Below are positions 12,911-24,324 of a stretch of 64,000 nt of DNA, piece after piece (within the stretch, counting starts at the first letter, position 1; each line of letters opens with the position of its first letter). Source of the stretch: Lineus longissimus. Lineage: Eukaryota; Nemertea; Pilidiophora; Heteronemertea; Lineidae. The notes below the pieces were generated by a model. The model had not been told where the DNA came from and did no database searches. It saw only the letters and a list, made by a program, of their open reading frames with translations. The position numbers and the translations under genes are program-made. The stretch lies in contig NC_088322.1 of assembly GCF_910592395.1 (NCBI RefSeq), positions 12,025,431 through 12,089,430 on the forward strand, in the 5' to 3' direction.

Positions 12911-13096
12911 ATACATGCTTCCCGAAATTGGTGGCTTGCATTGGAACTAACTTTTTCCCCCTTGTCCGTCATTAAAGGCATTCAAGTGTGTTGGTCAACC
13001 ATGACTATCTCCTTTGTCCCTCCACCATAAGGATTGGTTTCCCCTTATGACATCACTATTTCGGACACTCAGCGCCCCATTTCTGGAAAGGTGTAT
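12911..13096 (+). mobile_element. 186 bp MITE, family M3, copy 1
   Basis: Bounded by imperfect terminal inverted repeats: ATACATGCTTCCCGAAATTGG at the left against ATACACCTTTCCAGAAATGG read from the right. Five other copies in the window lie near 35645, 43173, 48742 (5' truncated), 50977 and 59262. Flanking TAT suggests a short TA-rich target duplication. Confidence 0.82.
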
Positions 13097-14244
13097 AAAG
13101 TAAACTATTCGTCTGGAGTGAAACCACTTGTCAAATTATATCACCCCAGTTATTCATGTGCAAAACATGAAATAAATACACAGCAAGGTTCATCTTGTCT
13201 TCGATTTGGAACATAATGCCTGTCTCTCATTACATATTCCAGCGGGAATTCTCAACATCTCAAATATCCGGAATGCGAAATATCCCGCCGGAGATTGATC
13301 AGGAGAGAATCGGTTCTAGATGAAAGCGGAAGAGCCAACAGCGACAGAATATTGTAATAAACCCCTAGTTCAAGGCTGGTGTGTTATTACGTTTTTGATA
13401 GAATGCAAAGGTTGGAAATACTGAATCTAGATCAAGTGCATATTACGTTTTCGATCCAATGCAAAGGTTGAAAATAACGAATCTAGATCAAATGCATATG
13501 ATACCCTTACGTGGATCTATTTTACAGCTGACCGTAGACCGTAGACTACAAACCAGAAGGCGGAAAACGCATATTATTTGGCACTTGAATTTCCATGTTT
13601 TCCCGGGAACCGGGCCTCATGAGCCCCCTTGTTTCCAAGACCGTGCCTGCGGTTCTCTCTTATTGGGGCTGCTTTTGTTCTTTGACCCACCACGGCAAGC
13701 TATTTAATTGACGACTGGCATTTGGAAAATTACCCCGTTCAGTGACTTTCACACAAATCTAAAGTGAGATAAACACTGATAATTATGTACATGTATATCA
13801 CTTTAAGACGTGTGCTGTATTACAAGAGTTTCTCAATTACCGAGTCAATGTCGATGGGCATGCACTCGCTTACAGTGTTTTAATTGACTTGTCATGTCAG
13901 CCATCTTCAGACTGTTGTTGTTGGTGTGTACGTTACCGATCCGACCGTGAGCACCGCCTAACCTCCGGGGCCTCAGTGGGTGTCTTGTGCTGAAGTCTGC
14001 ACGCCAGATTCTTCAGCTCGTGTTTCCGTATCGCTCAAGTCATGGTCTTTCTTCATTCGCACATTGAGTATTTCTGGAATGTGCTTCTCGAGGTCATGCT
14101 TATGTTGAATCAGAACTAATTAGATAACGCGTTATTCCCTTTCAATTCTGCCGTACATTTGGACTCGATATACCCGATCGCACTGTGAATATCGATGTTT
14201 AACTTAAGATTTTGTGCATTCTTCAGTGACGATTGACCTATAAT
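13097..14244. other. Intergenic with a short tandem duplication
   Basis: Apart from the 56 bp tandem pair at 13385-13496, nothing is recognised. Confidence 0.4.
13385..13496. repeat. Two-copy 56 bp tandem repeat
   Basis: 13385-13440 and 13441-13496 share tattacgttttt/cgat..aatgcaaaggttg.aaata and end in ctagatcaa.tgca, differing at a few positions. No function is apparent. Confidence 0.75.
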
Positions 14245-15902
14245 TAAGTAACGGCATTTGTCGCAAAATGTCTTTGCTTGGACAACTGAAAAAGATCCAT
14301 TACTTTCAGGATTTCAAAGATTTCATTTTGTCCGCACAGTAGAGACGTTTTTTCACCATTTGTATTCATTTTGTTCAAATGATCAGTTCGCCGTCTTCCA
14401 ATTTTTTCATTAACCATACCGTAGAAAACGACTCCACACACTTTTCATTTCCTCTTTGAATATCTTTAATGTACACGCGTATATTACAAAATTGAAACTG
14501 TGGTTCACAAACGAAACAGATGTCGCAGCCAGACCAAGCTTAAAGAATGCGTCAGGGTCTTTCGGAGAGACTAAAAAGAAATAATTCGTGCCAAAAAAAT
14601 CAATAGCGTCAAGTAACGCCCAGATGACGGAGTATGGTAAGGTTGTCACCAGGTACAACAATGCAACCAGAAGCAGGCTGAGCAAACCTTTTGGCTCCGC
14701 TCTGTTCTTACCTGAAGACGAGATTGCACCACCTGATTTCCAGACGCGAAAAATGATCAGGACACTACCTACAAATATAAACAGCCATGGTATAGCATAT
14801 GGCAAGAAGATGTCAAGGACTTCAACAAGAAACAGCATCTCGAGGGAGGAGAGACTCAGATCATGAAAGAAACAAAGGCCGCCGTCAACTCCTGGTCGTG
14901 ATTTGATATTGTAGTAGACTAGGACAGGTATATTCAAAGCTGACATTGAGACTATACTGAACATCAGAAAGACATATCGACGTTTCGTGGTGACTAGGAC
15001 TTTTACTTGCAGCGGTATCCAGACAGCAACGCATCGCTCGGACGTGTAGCCCACGATGATATACGAAGACACGCAGGTCAGAGTCCTGTTCAAATAGCGG
15101 ATCATCTTGCAGGCCGCCGTAGCCTCAATCGAAAACGGATCCTGAAGATAGTAGTGGCCATTCGGAAATCCGTCTATTCCTGTTCGGACCCAGGACCATA
15201 ACCCGTAAAGAAGCGCCCCTAAATCTGCTACGGTTAGTGGAAGGAGGTACGTCGTTGTAGGTCGGTCGTGTCCCCACACTCTGCTGAAAACTGCAACTGA
15301 CAGGAGATTGCCAAAAATGCCGAATATGACAACGGCACCCAATATATATTTGTTGATAATTTCTGATAGAACTACCGCGACGTCAAAGAATATGCTCTTG
15401 GCGATGAGGTGCGTTGTAGCATCCGATTTATTATGAGGGAATTCCATCTCTAATCGCACTAGATCCGATTTTGTATGAAGGCACAAACAGACAATATGAT
15501 TGTCAAATCCGTTCTGAACACAAGAGCACTCTCATCACTTGAACGTCGCATCAAAATGAAGCAAGTTTTCAAACGTCCCCGTTGAAACGATGACAGTAAA
15601 GATGCTATAACACTAGCCATTTGTATAAGTTAGAAAATATGTTCATCTATTTTTGGAAGCGTGGCGCACCTTTTTCTGATCAAGTAGTGTCCACAAATAT
15701 AGTTCTCACGACGCGGCGGAGTGTAAAGTTTCACAAGAAATAGTGAGTAAATCAATAATAGCAAATCAAATCTTCAATAGATCTGAGAAACGCACGAGCA
15801 ATTCGGCGACTAATAGAAACAAAGGAGCCGAACCAGCATGCTCACAAAGTGCTCTCGTCTTGGAAATTGCGTCGGAAGGCTCAGTTAATCGAGCGGTGTC
15901 TT
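14245..15902. repeat. Right arm of the inverted segmental duplication
   Basis: Reverse-complement counterpart of 89-1760, containing receptor A2 with its flanks. Homology upstream of the gene runs to the gacaccg block near 15894-15900 and then stops abruptly. Confidence 0.85.
14410..15447 (-). CDS. Rhodopsin-class GPCR, single exon (receptor A2)
   Basis: A 345-residue receptor, convergent with A1 and within the inverted duplication. The frame extends upstream to a TTG, but the animal-type start is the ATG at 15447-15445 (gagATGG), at the same place as in A1. Motifs are NKS sequon 6-8, GN 46-47, D75 (LTVAD instead of LAVAD), C113, ERC 137-139, C192, TTLP 268-271 and NFVIY 319-323. Relative to A1 the changes are spread over the protein but cluster between TM6 and TM7 (the third extracellular loop region, residues 273-303) and in the C-terminal tail. 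That pattern would fit a change of ligand preference or relaxed selection. No frameshift or early stop is present, so the gene looks functional. Confidence 0.93.
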   Translation of the reverse strand: MEFPHNKSDATTHLIAKSIFFDVAVVLSEIINKYILGAVVIFGIFGNLLSVAVFSRVWGHDRPTTTYLLPLTVADLGALLYGLWSWVRTGIDGFPNGHYYLQDPFSIEATAACKMIRYLNRTLTCVSSYIIVGYTSERCVAVWIPLQVKVLVTTKRRYVFLMFSIVSMSALNIPVLVYYNIKSRPGVDGGLCFFHDLSLSSLEMLFLVEVLDIFLPYAIPWLFIFVGSVLIIFRVWKSGGAISSSGKNRAEPKGLLSLLLVALLYLVTTLPYSVIWALLDAIDFFGTNYFFLVSPKDPDAFFKLGLAATSVSFVNHSFNFVIYACTLKIFKEEMKSVWSRFLRYG

Positions 15903-18900
15903 GTGTTATGGAAGACATAATTGCTGGCAGTAATTAATATTAATGCACGCCTCATCAGGGCTACGGTTAACATGGTGTTTTTTTCTGCCATCGCCATGTC
16001 ATTACAAGTTTTTCGTGTCTTTCGGTTGTTCAGTTGGTAAATCAAACCACTAAACGTACCATTTGGGTTCCATTGGTGTTTGCTTCGCACTTAAAGCCAT
16101 GGTGTAACTTTTCCAATTACTTCGTATTCTCCATTAGGCTGTCTCTTGGTAAATTGCCTGATAGATTATTGAAATATCCACCTAGACAGGTTTTGTGCAA
16201 TTGACGTACCGCGTTATTTTTGTGAATGGTTCATCCTTCCATTAGCTCCGTTGGCGCAGATCGATGCAACATGCAGGTGAGCGGTACATCATGCAACGAT
16301 TACTAGTATTTTTATCATGATATCCATTCGTGTTTACCAACTTCCAGGTTCGATCAGACGATACCAATAATAAGTCGAGCCATGAAGGTTAATCAATATG
16401 ACCATTTGCATTGCCTCTCCTTTTGCAACTTGATCATTTCAAGTGACAAGTGAGATACTTTATAGTGATTTGTGCTTCATCTCCGTGTAGTGATTGGGAT
16501 TTCACGTATCATAGCTAGTCACTTTACTTCGATTACTTCCTCCCTACAACCGAGAAGTTTGTATCTGGTGCAAGTGTCAGAACAAACTAAGTAAAAATGA
16601 GTGAGTGGTATTTGCTGACTACTCTAGCATAAGATATTATGCCAGTAACAAATACCCCCTCCCCAAACACACGAAACTTCGGCTCGGAGTAAACGGCAAC
16701 AACTGCACGACTGAGTGCAAAGTCATTTTTAGTTGGTTCTGTTTTGATGAGGTGTTGTACTGTACCGAAGTTAGTTTTCTAACTAAAAGCTAAAAGCACC
16801 CAAAAATACCATCTCTACCGGATCTCAACATCCCATGTAACATGTGTAATATTTCATCTTCTGCAAGTGTAGATTAGCTACACGCCTCAGATATTGATGG
16901 TACTCCAGTTTTCTTTATATTAGAAGGATTGGTTGTAAGTGGCCAGTCAGTAGCAGCTGGTGTTGATGTAGGTCACTTGCCACTTGTCAGACTTGAGAGA
17001 GCAACAGTCGGAACATAATAAAACAAGCAGTCATGATACCACTTTGTCGAGAATGATATTTTCTTGCTATGATATCCGAGTGTTTACTGAATGTTAGACA
17101 GTGACATCTTTGCCTTTAAACTTCTATTGAGCTGACTTCGAATTTCGAATGTCTCCCTGTTCGAGTAATTTGATTTGAATGTCCAAACAGGGGTTGGCCG
17201 TTTGGAAGCTTTGTGGACAAGAGGAAGTCATTACGCTTTCTTTAATTAGCTCCATCGGATCCAAAATTAACTTGTTATATAGTGGTCTATCATTCACTGT
17301 GGTCAGTGAGTCTACCTCCCCTATGAAATCGTGAGTTATGCTCAAGATCTAATCAACCTTTTGCCAGGTTACCTCCAGTGGCCAAATAACAGCTTTCACC
17401 TAAAACAGCGTCCTCATCAATCATAGTTTTTGGGTTGAAGGTAATATATCGTGAATAATGCCCAGGCCAATTTAGCTTAGTGGTCGAGTCAAACTTCTCC
17501 AGGTTATAAACGGGTGATTTATATTCTGAATCTATCTTCGGTAGCCTAATGATGAAGAGTGTCTTATCGAGCTCCCTTGGTAGCTAACTTGGCTATTATC
17601 ATTTGCTAACTGATACTGAGGTCAGTTAACATCCCCTTTGCAAACAAATGTATCTTCGGACTGCAGACGGAAGATTTTAGCGAGTGACGGAAATATCTAA
17701 TCACATTCATCGCATCTATAGAAAAACACAGATCTACTCTTTCTCTATACTACACATTTTTTATAGTGGTTGTCAAAAGTCACATATTTCTGAAGATTCC
17801 TTCTACTTCATTCTACCGTTTGTATTACAAGTACATTGTACCTCATTTACCTTAAAGCACTACATGTACCTCTAGCTTAGCAACAAACGATGTTTGCCAA
17901 ACACACGCCTTTTTCTGAAGAAGCACACCTTTTCCCTTCTGCCTGCCTCATGATTCTGTATTAATTTAATCTTTAAAACGCCAATTCAGTGTCCATCATG
18001 CAACACCCGATTATTCCACACCTTATACGATGCGGCATATTCCGTAGACTTAACCCTTTTTTTCCTTAATTCAATCAGAACATGAGTCTCTTGTGTCGCC
18101 GTCGTTCCGTTATTATTTACATTCCATCTTTTATTCCCGCCCGGTTGTCGTCTTTCATTTCACAAATAGCGTCATGATTGCGTTGTGTTCAAACCTTTAA
18201 TCTTTTATTCGATTTATCAAAAAGTGGCAGGTGGATGAACAAGCTTTGAATGCGAAAGTGTGCAATTTATGGATTTCCTAGTAGAATCGCGTAGGCATTT
18301 ACAACCAATACGAAGGTCTACGATATGCTTCATGAAGACAGTTGTGAGAATTGATGCAGTCACAAAAAAACATTTTGATAAGGTTTTCTTCAAGCTTCGG
18401 GAAAAAGAAAATGGAAGAAAACTGTTCGATATAAATAACTTGCCAGGCGTCCTTGTTTCATGACAGCTTGTTATCATTACTGGGTACGGAAATCGACACA
18501 ACTCAAAAAGAAACCATAGATGTGATAGATTTCATATTGGGGAGAAAAATGGGTTTTCAGCCAGCAATACTTGAGATCAAGTTTCGGCCCCACAAGGAGA
18601 GCATTCTTTTCCACGGCAAAACATGTTCAGGTCGTCAGCGTGATCAGTTGATATACTTCGCCATTTACTTGTTTTTGTTTCCAAATCACTACTTGTACCG
18701 ATGGCCGCATAGATAGAATGCAATCTGACTGCATGTCAACCGAGTGGCAATCATGACATGACAGATACGGCCAGTCCTAACGATAAAAGACGTTCATCGA
18801 AATAGATGGTGAGCTTGATAGTCCGGTCTTGCCTTGAGTCTTATCTGTGATACCGCCAGGATATTAGGAGAAGAAAGTTTAGAAGTCCTACATGACATAT

Positions 18901-19223
18901 AGCCTATACTAGTGGCTGACGTAGAAGTTTAATGATGTGCGGTCGTCTGTTCTCGTGATTCAAAGACTTGCCCACAGATAGGAACAACAAAAACAATAAC
19001 CAGAAGCATTTCTTCTCTTCAACACATAGTACGCGTTTTACGACTGAGTCCGCTGGCGATCATACGTTGTTCTCTCCGAGATTACCTTGAGGATGTAGTA
19101 AAGAGAATATCGCTTGCTGGAAAGCTCTGTCTAAACTAGTTTGTGGTCAAAAGGTCAGAGATGAATGCCACAATGAACTTCTGTAAATTTTGGTTGTTGA
19201 CGTGATGATTTAAGGTCGGTTTC
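15903..19223. other. Intergenic, no gene recognised
   Basis: AT-rich, with no open frame showing a domain, signal peptide or consistent coding pattern. Confidence 0.4.
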
Positions 19224-19279
19224 TTTTTAGCTCACCTCTTAGGAGAGGTGAGCTTATCCCATACCGTGGCGTCCGTCGT

Positions 19280-19320
<41 letters not shown>

Positions 19321-20360
19321 CGTCGTCGTCCGTCGTCCGTTAGCAGGGCACGTTTCGTAACTGTTAGAGCTATTGAGTTGAAACTTGGTACACATTTACC
19401 CTTATGTAATGACACCTTGGAGACCAAGTTTCGGTCCGATTCGTTTCATGGTTTGGCCACCAGGGGGCCAAACGTTAAAAGTGAAAATATGCAATATCTC
19501 CCTTAATAGTAGTCGGGAAATTTTGAAAAAAATATGGTAGGTACTTCTAGCAAAGGTGCATCATATATCCTCCGGGTTTTTGATTTGACCTCCTTTTCAA
19601 GGTCACAGAGGTCAAATGGTGTAAATTGGCCGTTAGGATGTAACGATGGCACGTTTCTAAACTGCAATGACTATTGATACCGAATTTGGTACACATTTAC
19701 CCCTTAGTCAGGTGATCTCAGGGACCGAAGTTTGGTCCAATATGATTCACCACTTGACCACCAGGGGGCAAAATCCAAAAACCTTAAAAATGTGATTATT
19801 CCTTAACTTCTTGCCCGATTGCCACCAATTTGATATCATGGGTACATCTAACCACCATACAGTATATGTCACATAGGTTTTTGATTTGACCTTCTTGTCA
19901 AGGTCACAGAGGTCAAATGGCGTAAATTCGCCGTCAGGCCGTAACTATGGCACGTTTCTTAACTGCAATGACTATTGATCACAAATTAAGTACACATGTA
20001 CCCCTTGGTCAGGTGATCTCAGGTACCGAAGTTTGGTGCAATCTGATTTGCCGTTTGGCCTCCAGGGAGGGGGCCAAATCCTAAATTCTTCAAAATGCCA
20101 TTATTCCTAGTAATGACTTGCCCGATTGGCACCAATTTTATATCATAGGTAGATCTAATTCTAACAACCATTCAATGTGTCACCCGGGTCTTCTTTGATT
20201 TGACCTACTTTTCAAGGTCACAGAGGTCGAATGTACTGTAAATTGGCCATTTTGGGGAAATTGTAATTGCTTGGACCTACATCAAACCTAACACTACATG
20301 ACACAATACCATGCTCTTTATCCATCTTTCCTCCACATGAGGTGAGCACAATGGCCCTGG
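19224..20360 (+). mobile_element. 1.1 kb repeat element with 301 bp monomers
   Basis: Begins with a hairpin (CTCACCTCTTAGGAGAGGTGAG, split as CTCACCTCT/AGAGGTGAG) and a (GTC)n tract. Three diverged monomers follow, starting with ggcacgtttc at 19347, 19648 and 19949 (spacing 301 and 301). Each monomer contains tttggtacacattta-like, accagggggc-like and ttcaaggtcacagaggtc-like blocks. It ends near atgaggtgagcac at 20337-20350, which resembles the complement of the opening ctcacctc. There are no long open frames, so this is a non-coding dispersed element of unknown class. Confidence 0.65.
19271..19340 (+). repeat. (GTC)n microsatellite
   Basis: An almost pure run of CGT/GTC triplets with occasional CCGTC interruptions. 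It lies inside the 1.1 kb element. Reading it as poly-Asp on the minus strand would be an artefact. Confidence 0.95.
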
Positions 20361-23300
20361 CCATTTCATTACAAAAAGATTTCGCAGCCTTTACGATGAA
20401 TTGCGAACGACGAAATGCGAAGTATGTAAATGCATTTTATGGACGACTTCCCAGATTCTTTGTGCTATTAATTATGAAATCGATTTACGAGCGTCCGAAA
20501 ATGAATCCGCGCAGTACTCTTTATCACCACAAACCTTCGTTATTCGGATTTCGTAGTTCCTAAGAGTTGCGAAACCTGCTTATTAATCCCACCGATTGTG
20601 GTTTCACACTCTATCGTTAGTTTAACGTTCATCCTCCTTATCAGAAGTAAACGTGTTTGTGGCTTAATATGCTGAACCAAATCCAATTAACTGGCTACCG
20701 TGAAAACTAACCGTGACTTTCATGTAGGAAATGAATTAGTCTTCTAGGCAAATGCTCACAGCGTACACCAAGGAACGCAGTGATGGAGTTTAACTGAAAC
20801 AAAATTGGGCTTTGAAACACGCATATCGTAATTGCGAGTTTGTCTATGTTGAAGAGACAAGGTATGGTGCTGATTGCGCTGATTGGCCAATGTTAGAACG
20901 GAATGGGATCGAAGGATTGACTTTTGGTTAACGTCATCCAGAGCCAGTTTTTTCAAATGAATCTCGATTATATCTGGGAATCAAAAAGGGTGAGTTCGGT
21001 CATTTCCGCCAAATTTAGCATTATATTGCAATCAGCTATCAGTACCGTGGTTTCTGTCTAGAAACGTCGAACCTTAGCGACGAATAGCCGAGCGGTCGGA
21101 CCCACGACTTATGAGTATGGCTCTATCTTTGAACGACACTGATTGACACTCGAGCAGTTCACCCCGAGCCCCCTGTAAGAAAAAAACAAAGAAGATCAGA
21201 TTGATTGTATTAGTACAGCCGCCGAAGACCAACGTGATACCCGACGTGGTGTTTTTTTCTCCTTATTTTATTGATTGATGCGAAAGGATACGGAACGTTT
21301 TTTTCTGCAGATCGGGTAACGTTGCATTATAAGTAACACATGTGCAATCAGTAATATAGCGAACATTACAGTTGATAAAACAGATGTCACTCTTTTCTGT
21401 TTTATTAGGAGTTAGTTGTTCTTAACTCTGTCACGACTAGAGCCTGTAGTAGCTTTCGTCCGGTGATCGGGAGTCGCACAAATTGTCCATGAAAGGTTCC
21501 CAAAAACAATTGTCGAGAAAAACTGCTTTTCCGAAGCAACTCTCAAGGAGTATGTAAACATGAGGAAGACTAGTACGCGCAGTGGCTGTCGATATAGTGA
21601 GAACAGAAACTCTGTAGTTTTTACAAAACTCGACAGATTGACGTTTATCCTCACGCAATATGTTCGAATGCCAAAAATTCAATTGCTTTGCTGTTCCAAT
21701 GCTGTCCTGGAATGAGTGATCTGGTTAAATGGCCTCAAATTATCCTCTGACATGCCAATACTGGTTTGGCAACACTTTGTCATTTTTTATGACGGGCAAT
21801 ATTCGTTCTGTTGTGGCTCCATGAATAGATTGTCGTCACGATATTGACCTCTTATGATTGAACTGGCGAAATGGGCAATATTGGCTTGATTGATATCCTT
21901 CATACATTTTATGGTTGAGATAGTATGGATAGTTTAGTTGTATTTATGATGGTCTTGTTTGGTAACACTTCATACTGAGAACGGTGCCGCGCTGAGAGTA
22001 TTTACAAAGTTTCAGATGATTTCTAAGCTTTTCTAAGATTTTTAAGCTGTTAGTGTAGTGTCATGCAGTTTTAAGGCAGCGGTTAATGCTGTGCAAGTTT
22101 TGAAATCAGCAGTAGACCATTAAGGAGGTCAATATAAGTGGCAGTATCCTCTGTCATGCACACTGTAATTGATGTTTGCCATCGCACCATAAACCATGTC
22201 GGACCCCTTTGACGGCCGTTATTGGCAACGGAAATATTCAAGAAGCTTTAGAACCAAACCTTAAAGAAACCACCAAACTAACATATAATTAGTTATTCGA
22301 AAGCGAGTATTCATGTTGTGCGATTACTCCCCCTTAGTTACCACCGGTGATGCCATCATATCCCATCCGGTGTTCCCATGGCAGCGGAAACAGACGGTTT
22401 CCTCCAGAATAACAATGTAAGAAAATAGACCTGTCTCCTAATTTTAGCGAATTGATAACGTTGCCATTACCAAATTAGGGTATACTATAATTACCAGATA
22501 CGCCTTTGAAGTACTATATAGGCTTGGTTCTAATCGCCATAAGAAACGTACTTATGCTGTTGATTTGCCGCCTACGAACTCAATTAATTAATTACCCTAC
22601 ATTTTAAACTAAAATATGAAAATATATACAATAAGTACAGTAAATTATTAAAATTCCAAAGTTGTATTCAATATGAGGTTTTATAAGAGCCGAATATTGG
22701 AATTCAGACGCAGAAAGGTAAGTAAAAGCAGAAAGTATGACGTATTTAAGATCGAATACTGTCAACCATGTGCACTGCCAAAGTTTCAATCCTGAAAAAA
22801 ATTCCCATTTAAGACGAGCCCACTATTATAAGAAGAAGTACTTAGCCCCATGGGGTGTGTGGTATCGGATACCAACATGCACAAATGGAAACCCGCACGG
22901 GCATTATCCTAATACCACTGTTTCTCCAAAAGGTCAGGTATTCATCTTTAAATCACCAAATAAACACACAGAAAAGACAGGACCTATGACATATGCATTG
23001 CCAGAAGAAAGCGTGCACTATCTTATCATAATGACATCAGCTTGGGGAAGGCTTTGTCTGACAATATCTACTTGTATTGACGTTTGACGTAAAACCATGC
23101 TTGGCAACCAACTTTTGTCCGCCTGTTATGCTTTATATTGTTTGAACCTTCAGGGTGATGTGACGTGGGATCATGACATTTGCAGATCAGGAAAACGGGA
23201 TATCTTTTTTTCCTTCTGGGAAAAATTCTGTGAACAAGTGGCCAATCCTTCGCTGTCAGCAAATCCTGTTGTTTTCGTTTTCCTTGTTAGACAATTTTCG

Positions 23301-24175
23301 CAACAAGGTGGAAGAAGACAAACACGTAATATTTTGACCATCATACATTGCTTAAAGTGGCTAATACGTCAGACGATGAGAGCATCACATCTTGGCCATA
23401 ATACGATGCCTATGAGAGTCAGGATGATGTCCATGATGGTATGCCTTAAATTCAAAGAATGTCAATCCATCAATAACAAAGAACTTATACCGCGCCCAGT
23501 TTAATCTTGAATGACAAATCTAAAGCACCTTGCAATAAGCCAGAGAAAGTATTCTGAAAACGACGTTGCTTAGGTTTTAATGCAGTTAGACTGAACCAAC
23601 TGTCTCAGTAGCGAGTAGGTTAATGGAACACAACCTTTTTAAAACCCAGTGTTTGCTTCATTGATCAATACTGCTTTGATTCCTGAGAGAGACATGCCGT
23701 GTTTGAGCAGCTCACCATGGTAAAAGTCATGGTTCATTAAGAGAAACTCAATAATGAATAAATTAATCCTTTGAGACAATGAAGTTCACGATTCAATCGA
23801 TCAGTTCAACTTTGAAGATCGTGCTTTTTACAATGAGTGTGTAATTAAAACAGTGGGTGGTGTTAGGTACGTCGGATTCGTTGTGCGCTGATGAATTCTA
23901 ATAATATAATGTGCGGACACCAATGCATTCAAAAAACGCCTAAAAACTCAGCTTTTTATGAAATGTTTTAGTAATGTCTAGTCAACTTTTTTATCAAAAA
24001 TTTCAAATAATATTGTCTTTTTTAATGTACTGAAATCTACTTCTTTTATTTCTGTCACACTTATTTTGTGTCTTTATATATACATTATCTTTTGTAAAGT
24101 GCTCAGGAAATGATTTTATTCGTTATTGTAGCACTCTAATTTAATAACTATTATTATCAATATTGATTTCGAAGG
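20361..24175. other. Intergenic, no gene recognised
   Basis: A tRNA-like A box (TAGCCGAGCGG) occurs near 21087 without a matching B box or cloverleaf. Otherwise I see nothing I can name. Confidence 0.4.
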
Positions 24176-24324
24176 CAAAGAAGACCATGAAAACAAATTT
24201 TGTCACTAATACTATAACACTTGCGTTAACTTAACTTGGCGATAAAGGGATTAACTGAAGGAGTTGATGCTGAGTTAAGTTAACGCCAGTGTTAATGACC
24301 AGACTTGTTTTCGACAACCGGGCC
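24176..24324. mobile_element. Decayed foldback MITE with GACAACCGGGCC end
   Basis: The right half, read in reverse (ggcccggttgtcgaaaacaa ... gcgttaactta), matches the left half (gaaaacaaatttt ... gcgttaactta). The terminal ggcccggttgt is lost on the left. The terminus and the TTAACTTGGCG-like internal motif relate it to the intact 370 bp element at 52251-52620. Confidence 0.55.

Noticed and set aside
19210-19395. Poly-Asp open frame on the minus strand
   Set aside because: It is the (GTC)n microsatellite read in frame, inside a non-coding repeat.
21084-21180. tRNA-Leu/Ser-like A box (TAGCCGAGCGG)
   Set aside because: No B box at the right distance and no cloverleaf.
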